Assembly: GCF_020165195.1 (NCBI RefSeq)
Contig: NZ_JAIUHR010000001.1
Location: 248,001-312,000 of the forward strand
Direction: 5' to 3'
DNA from: Mesorhizobium sp. CA14
GTDB lineage: Bacteria; Pseudomonadota; Alphaproteobacteria; Rhizobiales; Rhizobiaceae
Length of the DNA stretch: 64,000 nt
This document shows positions 37,707-48,129 of the stretch, one piece after another. Every line of letters begins with the position of its first letter. The stretch's first letter is position 1. The position numbers and the translations under genes were made by a program. The notes under the pieces are model-generated. The model was not told the DNA's origin and did no database searches. It was given only the letters and a program-made list of their open reading frames with translations.

Positions 37707-38264
37707 TCAGATCGCGACCTGCGTACCGATTTCGACCACGCGCCCGGTCGGGATCTGGAAATATTCCGTCGCGTCCGCCGCGGTTCGCGCCAGGCCGATG
37801 AACAGCCGGTCCTGCCAGACCGGCATGCCGGAATTGGGCGAGGCCTTCAACGAGCGCCGCGACAGGAAGAAGGATGTCGTCATGATGTCGAACTTCCAGC
37901 CTTGCTTGCGGCAGATGGCCAAGGCGCGCGGAATGTTCGGCTGCTCCATATAGCCGAAAGTCAGCGTCACGCGCATGAACAGCTCGTTGACGGTTTCCAG
38001 CTTGACGCGCTCGCTGTCGGGCACGACCGGCTGCGGCGCCGTCACCACCGAAAGGATGACGTTCTTTTCGTGCAGCACCTTGTAATGCTTCAGGCTGTGC
38101 ATCAGCGCCGTCGGCGCGCTCAGCGGATCGCTGGTCAGGAACACGGCGGTGCCCGAGACCAGCTGCGGCTTCTTCTTCAAGAGGTTTCCCGCCAGGAAAT
38201 CGAGCGGGATCTCGTTGCGGCGGGTCTTGTCGAACAAATAGCGGCTGCCGCGGATCCAGGTCCA
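37707..38264 (-). repeat. Near-identical 3' segment shared by the two kup genes (copy in kup 2)
   Basis: This is the counterpart of 35643-36200, in direct orientation about 2.06 kb away. The two copies could recombine and delete one kup gene. Confidence 0.85.
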
Positions 38265-39629
38265 CATGATTAGCCCCATGATCGAGGCGACCGTGATCGA
38301 CACCCAGCCGCCCTCGACGATCTTGACCACATTGGCCGAGAAGAAGCCGAGATCGATGACGCCGAACAGCAGCGCCAGCGCCAGTGCGGCCGCAACCTGC
38401 CATTTCCAGAGCCAGCGCATGACGACGAACAAAAGCACCGTTGTCATCAGCATCTCGCCAGTCACCGAAATGCCGTAGGCGGAGGCAAGCGCGCTCGAGC
38501 TGCCGAAGCCCACGACCAGAAGCATCACGCCGAGCGCGACCAGGAGGTTCACCCTCGGCATATAGATCTGGCCGCTCTGCATCTCGGATGTGTGCTGCAC
38601 CTCGATGCGAGGCAGAAGGTTGAGCTGCACCGCCTGCCTTGTCAGCGAGAAGGCGCCGGAAATGACGGCCTGGCTGGCGATGACCGTGGCCGCGGTCGCC
38701 AGGCCGACCATCGGCATCAGCGCCCATTCGGGCAGCATCTGGAAGAACGGATTGGTGGGCTTGGCACCATGCGAGAGCACGAAGGCGCCCTGTCCGAAAT
38801 AATTCAAGAGCAGGCAAGGAAAGACGATTGCGAACCAGGCCATCACGATGGGCTTGCGGCCGAAATGGCCAAGGTCGACATAAAGCGCCTCGGCGCCCGT
38901 CACCGCCAGGAACACGGCGCCGACGGTGACGAACGCGCCTGTCGGCGTGGTGGCCAGGTAATAGATCGCATAATAGGGATTGATCGCCAGGAAGACGGAC
39001 GGGTCGTCGACGATATGGTAGACGCCGGCCGCGCCGATCGCCACGAACCATGTCGCCGTCACGGGTCCGAACACCGCCGCCACCTTGCCGGTGCCGAAGC
39101 GCTGCACGGCGAAAAGCATGGCCAGGATGACCAGGGTGATCGGCACGACATAGGCATCGAGCGCCGGCGTGACGACTTTCAGGCCTTCTACCGCCGACAG
39201 CACGGAGATCGCCGGCGTGATGATCGAATCACCGAAGAACAGCGCGGCCCCGCAAAGGCCGATCACCAGGATGAGGCGCGAGCCGGGAGGATAGGCGCTG
39301 CGCGCCAGCGACATCAGCGACAGCGTGCCGCCCTCGCCCTTGTTGTCGGCCCTGAGCACGAAGGCGACATATTTGATCGTGACGATGATGGTGAGCGCCC
39401 AGACGATCAGCGACAGCACGCCGAGCACATCGTGGCGGGCGACCGAGCTCGACGAGGCGTGCAGCGCCTCGCGGAAGGCGTAGATCGGGCTCGTGCCGAT
39501 ATCGCCATAGACGACGCCCAGCGCGCCAAGCATGAGGACCTTGGTGCTGTGCTGCCGCTCGGTTTCGGCATGGCCCGAGCGTTCGAGGGATTCCGTTTCG
39601 CTGGCGTTGGCTAGCACCATGAACCCCAT
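37707..39629 (-). CDS. kup: Kup potassium transporter, copy 2
   Basis: This is a second KUP-family potassium transporter of 640 residues, tandem with and 147 bp upstream of copy 1. It shares [25 protein letters not shown] near the N terminus. The start could be ATG 39629 or ATG 39620. The membrane domain differs from copy 1 at many positions (for example residues 60-140), yet from [11 protein letters not shown] to the last residue the two proteins are the same. Rhizobia often carry more than one kup gene. Confidence 0.95.
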   Translation of the reverse strand: MGFMVLANASETESLERSGHAETERQHSTKVLMLGALGVVYGDIGTSPIYAFREALHASSSSVARHDVLGVLSLIVWALTIIVTIKYVAFVLRADNKGEGGTLSLMSLARSAYPPGSRLILVIGLCGAALFFGDSIITPAISVLSAVEGLKVVTPALDAYVVPITLVILAMLFAVQRFGTGKVAAVFGPVTATWFVAIGAAGVYHIVDDPSVFLAINPYYAIYYLATTPTGAFVTVGAVFLAVTGAEALYVDLGHFGRKPIVMAWFAIVFPCLLLNYFGQGAFVLSHGAKPTNPFFQMLPEWALMPMVGLATAATVIASQAVISGAFSLTRQAVQLNLLPRIEVQHTSEMQSGQIYMPRVNLLVALGVMLLVVGFGSSSALASAYGISVTGEMLMTTVLLFVVMRWLWKWQVAAALALALLFGVIDLGFFSANVVKIVEGGWVSITVASIMGLIMWTWIRGSRYLFDKTRRNEIPLDFLAGNLLKKKPQLVSGTAVFLTSDPLSAPTALMHSLKHYKVLHEKNVILSVVTAPQPVVPDSERVKLETVNELFMRVTLTFGYMEQPNIPRALAICRKQGWKFDIMTTSFFLSRRSLKASPNSGMPVWQDRLFIGLARTAADATEYFQIPTGRVVEIGTQVAI

Positions 39630-39706
39630 TTCACCGGATTCGTCACGCTTCGAGGTCGCCGCAACACGCGGGACGCACCGAAACTGCCGGAGTTACGCAA
39701 GGCGCC

Positions 39707-40447
39707 CTACCATCCGCAGGCCTTCAGGAACCGCCCGACAGTGCCGGCCATGCCATACTCCAGCGCATCCGCTGTCAACCCATGTCCGATCGATACTTCG
39801 GCCAATGCCGGGATGCGTTTGGCCAATGCCGGCAAGTTTTTCACGGTCAGATCGTGGCCGGCATTGACGCCGAGCCCGGCCGCGAACGCCGCATCAGCGG
39901 TTTTTCCCAGTCTTTCCAGTTCTTTCGCCGCCTTTGCGGAATCGGAATGATAACCTCCATACGGCCCGGTATAGAGCTCGATGCGGTCGGCGCCGGTGTC
40001 GCGAGCCGCGTTGACCCCGCCCGGATCCGCGTCGGCAAACAGCGACACGCGAAAGCCGCCTTTCTTCAACCGCTTGACGATCGGAGTGAGGAACGCCGCC
40101 TGGGCGACGAAGTTCCAGCCATGGTCAGAAGTCGCCTGCGCCGGGTCGTCCGGCACCAGCGTCACCTGCTCGGGCTGGTTCTTTTCGACAAGCGCCAGGA
40201 AATCCTCGGTCGGATAGCCCTCGATGTTGAACTCCGCGCCCGGAAACTCGTCGTCGATCAGAGCCCTGATCTCCGGCAGGTCGGAATGCCTGGTGTGCCG
40301 CTCGTCGGGCCTCGGATGCACCGTCAGCCCGTGCGCGCCGGCGGCAAGCGCAATGCGGCCAAGCCCGGTGACGCTCGGCCATGGCAGGTCGCGACGATTG
40401 CGCAGCATGGCGACGGCGTTGAGATTGACCGAAAGCTTGGCGGGCAT
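39707..40447 (-). CDS. pdxJ: Pyridoxine 5'-phosphate synthase
   Basis: PdxJ condenses 1-deoxyxylulose 5-phosphate with 3-amino-2-oxopropyl phosphate to form pyridoxine 5'-phosphate, the last step of de novo vitamin B6 synthesis. The 246-residue TIM barrel shows [15 protein letters not shown] at the N terminus, [19 protein letters not shown] sequence ([18 protein letters not shown]), [10 protein letters not shown] and [16 protein letters not shown]. Length and motifs are normal. It is a single-gene unit as far as can be seen. Confidence 0.96.
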   Translation of the reverse strand: MPAKLSVNLNAVAMLRNRRDLPWPSVTGLGRIALAAGAHGLTVHPRPDERHTRHSDLPEIRALIDDEFPGAEFNIEGYPTEDFLALVEKNQPEQVTLVPDDPAQATSDHGWNFVAQAAFLTPIVKRLKKGGFRVSLFADADPGGVNAARDTGADRIELYTGPYGGYHSDSAKAAKELERLGKTADAAFAAGLGVNAGHDLTVKNLPALAKRIPALAEVSIGHGLTADALEYGMAGTVGRFLKACGW

Positions 40448-40620
40448 GAGCTGGGTCCAGTGGATCGGCGGGCATCTATACCGCCTTTGACGGGAACAGA
40501 TAGAGGGTTTCGCGTGTTCCAGGGGATAGTTGGAGGCTAAACCTCTCTGTTTTAACGCAATTCCGAACGGAAAACCGCGTCGTACTTTTCCTGGAATTGC
40601 TCGAGCGCAAGGATTTACCA

Positions 40621-41016
40621 GTGAATTTCCTCGAAGCCGTGCCGGCGATCCGCCGCATCGAGACCAACCGCGACGCGCTTTTCGCCATCGACGTCGTCGG
40701 CGATGTCTCGCCGGCCGACGCTGAAAACCTGTTCGGCCTGCTGGAGGCCGCCTACGCGCTGCATCCGAGGATCGACGTGCTGGTGCGGCTGACTGACGAG
40801 GAAAGCGTCGACTGGGCCAATATCAATCAAGACACGCTCAGGCAGGGCGTCGCCGACGCAATGCAACATGTCGTGCGCTGCGCCGTCATCGGCGAGCCGA
40901 GTTGGGCTTCTCTCGTCGCCGGCATCTTCCCAAAGACGCTGCCTTTCGAATTCAGGCGCTTCGATGTCGACGACGAGGAAGCCGCCTGGCAGTGGCTTGG
41001 CGCAAGGCCGATATGA
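40621..41016 (+). CDS. SpoIIAA-like (DUF3478/STAS-like) protein
   Basis: The 131-residue protein starts at a GTG (40621) that has an AAGGA site 8 bases upstream; a TTG at 40597 is less likely. Its sequence ([29 protein letters not shown], later [13 protein letters not shown]) resembles the SpoIIAA-like family of STAS-fold proteins found widely in proteobacteria with unknown function. No membrane segment or catalytic motif is evident. Confidence 0.7.
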   Translation: MNFLEAVPAIRRIETNRDALFAIDVVGDVSPADAENLFGLLEAAYALHPRIDVLVRLTDEESVDWANINQDTLRQGVADAMQHVVRCAVIGEPSWASLVAGIFPKTLPFEFRRFDVDDEEAAWQWLGARPI

Positions 41017-41028
41017 CATTCGCAAGCG

Positions 41029-42156
41029 TCAGCGAACGACCGTCAGCCGCTCGGCGGCACGGGTGATTGCGGTATAAAGCCAGCGCTGGCGGGTCTCTTT
41101 GAACGCCCAGCTCTCGTCGAACAGCACCACGTCGTTCCACTGCGAGCCCTGCGCCTTGTGCACAGTCAGCGCATAGCCGTAATCGAAATCGTCGAAGCGC
41201 TTCTTCTGCTGCCAGGGGATCTCGGCATCCGGATCGTCGAATGCCGCCTTGAGCAGCTTGATCTTGGCGACGCCGCGGTCGGGATCGTCCTCTTCCGGCG
41301 AGACCAAAAGGTTGATGCCGGGCTTCACCGTCTCACGCGATGAGGTCATCACTTTCCACAGCGAACCGTTGAGCAGCCCCTTGGCCGGGTCGTTGCGCAG
41401 ACAGACCAGCTTGTCGCCGGCTTGCGGGAAATCGGCGTTGAAACCCTTCAGCTCGCGCAGCCTTTGATTGTAGCGACGGCGCGTGCGGTTGGTGCCGACC
41501 AGCACTTGGTCGGCCTTGAGCACCAGTTCCTGGTTGACTGCTTCCCTGCCGATCACCTGCGCCGTGCCGTAGTCGCCATGCATGAATTCGCGGCCTTCGC
41601 GCACGTCGAGCGCAAGCCGGATGATCGGATTGTCGCGCGCCTGGCGGTGGATTTCCGTCAACAGCACATCAGGTTCGTGTTCGGTGAAGAAGCCGCCGCC
41701 CGAAATCGGTGGCAGCTGCGCCGGATCGCCGAGCACCAGGATCGGCGTGCCGAAACTCTGCAGGTCGCGACCGAGCTGCTCGTCGACCATCGAGCATTCG
41801 TCGATGACGACGAGCTTGGCGCGCGAAATCGGGCTTTGCCGGTTGAGCGAGAAGGTCGGCGACATTGATGTCTTGCCGGTCACTTCGTCCTCGACCGATT
41901 CCTCGCCCTTCGGCCTGTAGATCAGCGAATGGATGGTGCGGGCGTTGGTCGCCCCCTTCGAGCGCAGCACCTGCGCCGCCTTGCCGGTGAAGGCGGCGAA
42001 CTGCACCTGGCCGTCGACATGCTCGGCGAAATAGCGCGCCAGCGTCGTCTTGCCGGTGCCGGCATAGCCGAACAGCCGAAAGACCTGCGGCCGGCCCTCT
42101 TTGAGCCAACGCCCGACCGCCTTCAGAGCCTCATCCTGCTGGGGAGAAAATTCCAT
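41029..42156 (-). CDS. RecD-like ATP-dependent DNA helicase
   Basis: The 375-residue superfamily 1 helicase has Walker A GYAGTGKTT near residue 30, Walker B VVIDECSM near residue 117, the GDPAQLPP motif and a C-terminal UvrD-like block with LTVHKAQGSQW and the arginine finger region YTAITRAAERL. It is shorter than RecD2 and lacks its N-terminal domain, so it belongs to the compact Dda/RecD-like helicases. It may act in recombination or replication restart; no partner genes are next to it. Confidence 0.88.
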   Translation of the reverse strand: MEFSPQQDEALKAVGRWLKEGRPQVFRLFGYAGTGKTTLARYFAEHVDGQVQFAAFTGKAAQVLRSKGATNARTIHSLIYRPKGEESVEDEVTGKTSMSPTFSLNRQSPISRAKLVVIDECSMVDEQLGRDLQSFGTPILVLGDPAQLPPISGGGFFTEHEPDVLLTEIHRQARDNPIIRLALDVREGREFMHGDYGTAQVIGREAVNQELVLKADQVLVGTNRTRRRYNQRLRELKGFNADFPQAGDKLVCLRNDPAKGLLNGSLWKVMTSSRETVKPGINLLVSPEEDDPDRGVAKIKLLKAAFDDPDAEIPWQQKKRFDDFDYGYALTVHKAQGSQWNDVVLFDESWAFKETRQRWLYTAITRAAERLTVVR

Positions 42157-42295
42157 CAGTGCGACAGACCGGATTCGCTGACGAAAGACAAGATTGGCCG
42201 CTATATCGACCGTTGCCGGCTGCGAGCGCTAGCCTCGACAACTCAGGCTACCAGCCGCAAGCCGGAACGTAAAGAGAACAAACCAGTATTGCCAA

Positions 42296-43191
42296 TCAAC
42301 GGCGAGCAAGAGCCATCGCGGCGGCCGGCGGGTCGTCATCGTCGTCTGGGACTGGCACGTATCCGCAATAGCTGACAGTCAAGCGCGCTTGCCCTTGCGA
42401 ACGCGACCGAAGCGTGTCCTCCAGCTTGAACATATTGGCCAAAGGCACAAGCGCGGTGACAACGACAGCCGTTCCCCGGCTTTCCTGACTCTCGAACTTA
42501 GCGAAGCGACTCTTCAAATCGCTGACAATGGCACGGACATAGACCTCCGGCGCCAACACCTCGACCCTCATGATCGGCTCAAGCAATTGTACGCCTAGCT
42601 TGGGCGCCGCTTCCTTGAAACAGGCGCGGCTGGCGATCTCGAAAGCAGACGCCGAGGAGTCGGCGTGATGATAGGTACCGTCCACCAGCGTTGCCTTAAT
42701 ACCGATCATCGGGAAGCCAGCATAGGGACCGGAGGGGAGGATGCTTCGCAGCCCCTTTTCAACCGCATGACATAGTCGTCAGGAACGGCATTGTCAGAAA
42801 TTCCGGACAGAAACATGAACTCCACGTTCTGCCCGTTGGGCTCGAACATAATCGTCACGCGGGCGAACTGACCCTGGCCTGCGAATTGCCTTTTATGCGT
42901 GTAGTCCTGCTCATGCGTGCGGGTAATCGTTTCGCGATAGGCCACTTGCGGAGCGCCAACATTGACCGAGACATTGAACTCATGGCGCAGGCGGTCGATG
43001 ATGGTCTCGAGGTCAACCTCACGCATAGCGCCGATGATCGTCTGACCCGATTCCTCATCCCATTTCACCTGGAAGTCGGGCTGCTCCTCTGTCACCTTCA
43101 AGAAAGCCGTGCGAAACTCCTGCTCGTCGGCCCTGGACTTGGGCTCGATCGCGAATTGCAGCAAAGGCCAGGGCGCGCCAGGTTTTTCCAT
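42296..43191 (-). pseudogene. Decayed elongation factor G fragment (domains III-V, frameshifted)
   Basis: Two minus-strand frames together match the C-terminal half of EF-G. The first (42706-43191) covers domain III and the start of IV (QFAIEPKSRADEQEF, DEESGQTIIGAM, NVGAPQVAYRET). After a frameshift near 42765 the other frame continues with [32 protein letters not shown] and [21 protein letters not shown] to domain V. The GTPase domain and domain II are missing upstream. The frames meet in an ATGA that could mislead annotators into two genes. It is best read as a remnant of a fusA paralogue. Confidence 0.82.
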
Positions 43192-43307
43192 GGTGGCGAC
43201 ACGGTCGCAGGGAGCGCCAATATTTGCAACGGCGCATCGAGGCGAAATTCAGACTGACACAACAGAAGGCTAAACTGACGCTTTGGTTTCGCCGCTCTCA
43301 ACTGCCG

Positions 43308-43670
43308 TCAGGGTCCGGGATCGTTCTCCAGCAGGATCGGCTTGCCATGCGGCGTGGCGTGCGCGGCGCGTTCCCAGGCGGCGGCGAGTTCATCGACCTC
43401 GCCCTTGCGGGCGACACCCTTCCTGGACAAAAGCTTCTCCAGCGCCACCAGCCAATGCTCGTAGTAATCGTGGCCATCGCTTGCGGCGCCTGGCTGCTTC
43501 ACCTCGGCGGACAGAGCCTCCGCCCATTCGCTCCACGAGAACAGACCCTCGCCGTGCAACGCAACCGTCAGGGCGAAGGCTTCGGCCTGCCACGGCTCGG
43601 CGAAGACCGGCTCGTCGAAACCCGCCGGCAACGCTCCATCATGCCGGCTCAAGATAGCTCTCCCAGGCAT
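43308..43670 (-). CDS. Nitrile hydratase accessory (activator) protein
   Basis: The 120-residue protein resembles the small accessory proteins (P14K type) that help load cobalt into nitrile hydratase; they are related to the N-terminal part of the beta subunit. Blocks FDEPVFAEPWQAEAFALTVAL and YYEHWLVALEKLL are typical. It follows the beta gene and overlaps it. The start is either the ATG at 43668-43670 inside the beta gene or a TTG at 43652 with GGGAGA upstream; I cannot decide between them. Confidence 0.85.
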   Translation of the reverse strand: MPGRAILSRHDGALPAGFDEPVFAEPWQAEAFALTVALHGEGLFSWSEWAEALSAEVKQPGAASDGHDYYEHWLVALEKLLSRKGVARKGEVDELAAAWERAAHATPHGKPILLENDPGP

Positions 43671-44298
43671 CGATCGAGACGCTGAGCGTCGGATCAGCGC
43701 CCTCGCCCCAGATTTCGGGCCCGTCGAACACCACGGTGTAGACCCATTGCGGGTTCTCGCCCTTGCCGTGCGCGTTGCTGTCGGGGAAGACGAAGCCGTC
43801 GCGCACCGCCTCGATCGTCCCGCTTTTGCCGCGCGCATAGCGCGGCAGGCGCGTATGTCCGGTCGGGTTGAAATTCTTCGTCCGCACCCGGTCGCCCGCC
43901 CGGAAACGCGCCGGTGTGGCGACCGGCCGGTCGCATGGCCCGCCCTTGGCGAGCACCGCCGGCACATCCGCCGCCCTCAGCACTTTCTTCGGCGTCGCGG
44001 CCGCATCGACCGCCTTGCCGGCGGCGAGATCGCGCTCCGTCACGAAGCCATGGCGTTTCAGGAGCACTTCCAGCGCCTTGATCCATATCTGGTAGTAGCT
44101 CGATGAATAATAATCGGCCGGATGCAGCGATTCCCGCACGTGCCGGCTCTCGTCGATATTCCAGGCCCCCATGGACCCGGCGGTGAGTGTCACGCCGAGC
44201 GCCCGTCTTTCCCATGCGGCGTGGAAATAAGGCTCGTCCTTTTCCGGCGCGACCGGCCCGAAACCCATCTGCCCGCCGAGATCCTGCGGTCCGTTCAT
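43639..44298 (-). CDS. nthB: Nitrile hydratase subunit beta
   Basis: This subunit forms the alpha-beta heterodimer that hydrates nitriles to amides. The 219-residue protein starts at ATG 44296-44298, overlapping the alpha stop (ATGA). It has [16 protein letters not shown] at the N terminus, [17 protein letters not shown], and the C-terminal SH3-like domain with [21 protein letters not shown]. The order alpha-beta-activator with overlaps indicates one operon. Confidence 0.94.
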   Translation of the reverse strand: MNGPQDLGGQMGFGPVAPEKDEPYFHAAWERRALGVTLTAGSMGAWNIDESRHVRESLHPADYYSSSYYQIWIKALEVLLKRHGFVTERDLAAGKAVDAAATPKKVLRAADVPAVLAKGGPCDRPVATPARFRAGDRVRTKNFNPTGHTRLPRYARGKSGTIEAVRDGFVFPDSNAHGKGENPQWVYTVVFDGPEIWGEGADPTLSVSIDAWESYLEPA

Positions 44299-44912
44299 GC
44301 CGGCTCCCCTTCCGGCTCTCTGGCAAGCGCGGTGCCGATCATCGCATCGCGGCTGACCAGTCCGGCGAGCTGCTCTTCGCTCCAGCCCTCGGTCCCCTTG
44401 GGACGCATCGGCACCACCAGGTAGCGAAGCTCGGCCGTCGAATCCCAGACACGGATTTTCTTCTTCGCCGGCAGCGTCAGTCCGAACTCCTCCAGCACGC
44501 TGCGTGGATCGATCACTGCCCGCGATCTGTAGGGCGGCGCTTTGTACCAGACCGGCGGCAAGCCGAGCACCGACCACGGATAGCAGGAGCAGAGCGTGCA
44601 GACGACGAGGTTGTGCGTCTCCTCGGTGTTGAACACGGACTGCATGTGCTCGCCCTGGCGGCCGGAGTAGCCCAGCGAGGCGATCGCCGCCGTCGCGTCG
44701 CGCTTGAGCCATTCAGCATAGGCGGGATTATTCCAGGCCTTCGCCACCACCCGCGCGCCGTTGCGCGGGCCGATCTTGGTCTCGTAGGTGTCGACGATGA
44801 CGTCGATGGCCGCCGGATCGATCAGGCCCTTTTGGGTCAGGATCGTCTCCAGCGCGCGCACGCGCGCCGCGAACGGATCGAGCTCGTTGTCGTGGTCATG
44901 ATCGTGGGACAT
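44295..44912 (-). CDS. nthA: Nitrile hydratase subunit alpha, cobalt type
   Basis: The 205-residue catalytic subunit carries the metal site VCTLCSC with C105, C108 and C110. A threonine in CTLC is characteristic of cobalt enzymes, where iron enzymes have CSLC. The N terminus is histidine-rich ([10 protein letters not shown]), which may help metal acquisition. It is the first gene of the nthA-nthB-activator set. The operon sits between an EF-G remnant and an RND pump operon. A cobalt enzyme fits an organism with its own cobalt-dependent cobalamin pathway. Confidence 0.95.
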   Translation of the reverse strand: MSHDHDHDNELDPFAARVRALETILTQKGLIDPAAIDVIVDTYETKIGPRNGARVVAKAWNNPAYAEWLKRDATAAIASLGYSGRQGEHMQSVFNTEETHNLVVCTLCSCYPWSVLGLPPVWYKAPPYRSRAVIDPRSVLEEFGLTLPAKKKIRVWDSTAELRYLVVPMRPKGTEGWSEEQLAGLVSRDAMIGTALAREPEGEPA

Positions 44913-44976
44913 GGCCGCAGATTAAGATCGGCTGCGGCTGGCCGCAAGCGCCACGGCTTGGGCCAGTCGGAGCGAT

Positions 44977-47900
44977 CTACTCGGCCGCCGTCTTCTGCGG
45001 CTCGGGTTCGCCATCGAACAGCGAGGCTTGCTCGCCGCCTTCCACCACATGCAGCGCCGGCCGGCTCCTCTTCGACGAGAAACTGAGAAGCCAGCCCGAG
45101 AAATTCTCGAAATAGACGTAGATCACCGGCGTCACGAACAGCGTCAGCGCCTGCGAGGCGAGCAGACCGCCGACCACGGCAACGCCGAGCGGCTGGCGCA
45201 ATTCGGCGCTGGCACCGGTGCCGAGCGCGATCGGGAACGTGCCCATCAACGCCGCAAGCGTCGTCATCATGATGGGCCGGAAGCGCATCAAGCAGGCTTT
45301 GTGAATGGAGTCCCTCGCCGACATGCCCTGTCGCCTGAGCTCCAGCGCGACGTCGACCATCATGATGCCGTTCTTCTTGACGATGCCGATCAGCATCAGA
45401 ATGCCGATCACCGCGATCACCGACAGATCCATGCCGGCGAAGCGCAGCGCCACCACCGCGCCGAGCACCGCCGACGGCAGGCCGGTGAGGATGGTGAGCG
45501 GGTGGATGAAGCTCTCATAGAGCATGCCTAGAACGATATAGATCGTCAGGATCGCGCCGCCGATCAGGAGACCCTGGTTGGCAAGCGAATCCTGGAAGGT
45601 CTTGGCCGTGCCAGCAAAGCTCGTCGAGATCTCTTTCGGCATGCCGATCTGCTCTTTGAGCTGGTCGATGCGGGTCACCGTGTCGCCGAGCGATACGCCC
45701 TGCGGCAGGTTGTAGGAGATCGTCACGGCCGGAAGCTGGCCGAGCTGATTGACCGTCAGCGCGCCGGCCGTGCGATCGACATGCGCGAAGGCGCCGAGAG
45801 GCACAAGGCTGCCGCTAGCGGTCCTCACCTGGATGGCCAGCATCCGCTCGGGCGACCATTCGATCTTGGGATCGAGTTCGGTGATGACCTCATAGCTGTC
45901 GGCCGAACCGAAGATGGTCGAAACCTGGTCGGTGCCGAAGCCGCCATAGAGGGCGGAACGCAGCGTGTTGGTGTCGATGCCGAGCTGGGCCGCCTTGTCG
46001 CGGTCGATCACAAGCGAGGCCTGCAATGCGTTGTTCTGCAGGTCGCTGGTGACGTCGGTGAATTTCGTATGATCCGCGGCCATCGCGTCGTTCAGCTTCT
46101 GCGCCCAGATGTCGGTCTGGCCGGTATCCAGGCCCTGCACCACGAGCTGATAGGCGCTGGCCGACGACCGCGAGCCGAGCCGCAGGTTCTGCACGGGCTG
46201 CATATAGGTCTCGATGCCCGCCACGCCGGCAAGCTGGCGTCTGAGATCGGAGAGCACTTTCTCGATGTTAGGCCGCTGATCCTTGCCCTTGAGCTGGACG
46301 AAGAGCTGGCCCTGGTTGAGCGCGTTGTTGCCGCTGCCCGCCGACCAGGCCACATGGTCGACATAGGGCGACTTCGAAAACACGCTTGCCACCTGCCCTT
46401 GCAGCTTCGCCATGGCGTCGAACGAGATGTCCTGGCGCGCAAGCGTGGACACCGAGATCTGGCTGATATCCTCCTGCGGAAAGAAGCCTTTCGGCGAAAC
46501 CTGGATCAGCCAAACCGACGCTGCGGCGGTTGCGACGAAGACGAGGAACACCAGGAAAGTGTTTCGCAGGCAGAAGCCCAGGATCCGGTCGTAGCCGCGC
46601 GTGAAGAGGTCCGGCTTATGACCGGGGGCGTGCTTTTCGCGATCGGCCTTGGTCACCGACAACAGACGCGAGCAGAGCATCGGCGTCAGCGTCAGCGACA
46701 CGAACATCGAGGCCAGGATGGCGACGGTCACCACGACGGCGAATTCGTTGAAAATGCGGCCGATGACCCCGCCCATCAGAAGCACCGGAATGAACACCGC
46801 CACCAGCGAGATCGAGATCGAGATGATGGTGAAGCCGATTTCGCGGGCGCCCTTCAGCGCCGCGTCGAAAGCCGGCAACCCATCTTCTTCCATATGACGG
46901 AAGATGTTTTCCAGCATGACGATGGCGTCGTCGACGACAAGGCCGACGGCCAAAGTCAATCCCATCAGCGAGATGTTGTCGATCGAGAAGCCGAACAGGA
47001 ACATCGCGCCAAGCGTGGCGATCAGCGAGATCGGCACCGCCACCGCCGGGATGATCGTCGCCGTCACCCGGCGCAGAAACACGAAGATTACCAGCACCAC
47101 CAGCGCGATGGTCAGGAGCAGCGTGAACTGAACGTCGTCGACGGCCTGGCGGATCGATGTCGAGCGGTCGTTGAGCAGCTTGATCTGGGCGGCGGCCGGC
47201 ATCTGCTCCTGGAAGGACGGCAGCATCGCCTTGACCTTGTCGACGACCGCGACGGTGTTGGCGTCGGGCTGGCGCTGCACGGCCATGATGATTGCGCGCG
47301 TGCCGTCATACCAGCTCGCCGTCGTCGTGGTCTGCACGGAATCGACGACGCGCGTCACGTCGCCCAGCCGCACCGGGCGGCCGTTCTTGGTGGCGATGAT
47401 GAGATTGGAGAAACCTGCAGCGTCAGTGAGCTGCGTGTTGGCGGTAATCGTCAGCTGCTGCTTGTTGTTCTGCAAAACACCGAGCGGGGTGTTGCTGTTG
47501 GCCGAAGTGATCGCTGCCTGCAGCTGATCGATCGAGATGCCGCGCGCGGCGAGCGCGGTCGGATCGATCTGTATGCGCACGGCATATTTCTGCTGGCCGA
47601 AAATCGAGACCTGCGCAACGCCGTCGATGGTCGACAGCGAAGGCGAGATCACGTTTTCCGCGAAGGCGTCAAGATCGGTCAGCGGGACCGTGTCGCTCAC
47701 CAGCGACATCAGAAGGATCGGCGCATCGGCGGGATTGACCTTGCGATAGCTCGGCGGCGAGGTCATTTCCGGGGGCAGCGATTTTTGCGTTCGCGCGATC
47801 GCCGCCTGCACGTCCGCGGCGGCGGCATCGATGTCGCGGTTGAGCACGAACTGGATGGCGATCGAGGTCTGCCCGAGCGAATTGGTGGTCGAGATCGAAT

Positions 47901-48129
47901 CGATGCCGGCGATGGTCGCGAATTGCTTGATCAGCGGCGTCGCCACCGATGTCGCCATCGTCTCCGGCGAAGCGCCGGGAAGGCTGGCCGAAACGTTGAC
48001 CACCGGAAATTCGGCGCTGGGCAGCGCCGCCACCGGCAGGAACTTGTAGGCAAAAATACCGCCCAGAATGAGGGCGAACGACATCAGCAGCGTGGCGACG
48101 GGCCTGCGAATGCAGAATTCGGAGATCAT
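44977..48129 (-). CDS. RND-family multidrug efflux permease
   Basis: The 1050-residue protein is an AcrB/MdtB-like inner-membrane pump of the hydrophobe/amphiphile efflux type. It has the N-terminal helix (FCIRRPVATLLMSFALILGG), two large periplasmic loops and twelve predicted helices. The proton-relay aspartate pair is in LAVGLVVDDAIVMLENIFRH near residue 400. Its start overlaps the stop of the upstream adaptor gene. No outer-membrane channel is encoded beside it, so TolC is presumably shared. Confidence 0.95.
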   Translation of the reverse strand: MISEFCIRRPVATLLMSFALILGGIFAYKFLPVAALPSAEFPVVNVSASLPGASPETMATSVATPLIKQFATIAGIDSISTTNSLGQTSIAIQFVLNRDIDAAAADVQAAIARTQKSLPPEMTSPPSYRKVNPADAPILLMSLVSDTVPLTDLDAFAENVISPSLSTIDGVAQVSIFGQQKYAVRIQIDPTALAARGISIDQLQAAITSANSNTPLGVLQNNKQQLTITANTQLTDAAGFSNLIIATKNGRPVRLGDVTRVVDSVQTTTTASWYDGTRAIIMAVQRQPDANTVAVVDKVKAMLPSFQEQMPAAAQIKLLNDRSTSIRQAVDDVQFTLLLTIALVVLVIFVFLRRVTATIIPAVAVPISLIATLGAMFLFGFSIDNISLMGLTLAVGLVVDDAIVMLENIFRHMEEDGLPAFDAALKGAREIGFTIISISISLVAVFIPVLLMGGVIGRIFNEFAVVVTVAILASMFVSLTLTPMLCSRLLSVTKADREKHAPGHKPDLFTRGYDRILGFCLRNTFLVFLVFVATAAASVWLIQVSPKGFFPQEDISQISVSTLARQDISFDAMAKLQGQVASVFSKSPYVDHVAWSAGSGNNALNQGQLFVQLKGKDQRPNIEKVLSDLRRQLAGVAGIETYMQPVQNLRLGSRSSASAYQLVVQGLDTGQTDIWAQKLNDAMAADHTKFTDVTSDLQNNALQASLVIDRDKAAQLGIDTNTLRSALYGGFGTDQVSTIFGSADSYEVITELDPKIEWSPERMLAIQVRTASGSLVPLGAFAHVDRTAGALTVNQLGQLPAVTISYNLPQGVSLGDTVTRIDQLKEQIGMPKEISTSFAGTAKTFQDSLANQGLLIGGAILTIYIVLGMLYESFIHPLTILTGLPSAVLGAVVALRFAGMDLSVIAVIGILMLIGIVKKNGIMMVDVALELRRQGMSARDSIHKACLMRFRPIMMTTLAALMGTFPIALGTGASAELRQPLGVAVVGGLLASQALTLFVTPVIYVYFENFSGWLLSFSSKRSRPALHVVEGGEQASLFDGEPEPQKTAAE

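Noticed and set aside
42296..42709. A separate 137-residue gene overlapping another by ATGA
   Set aside because: Both frames are consecutive parts of one EF-G-like protein, so the junction is a frameshift and not translational coupling.
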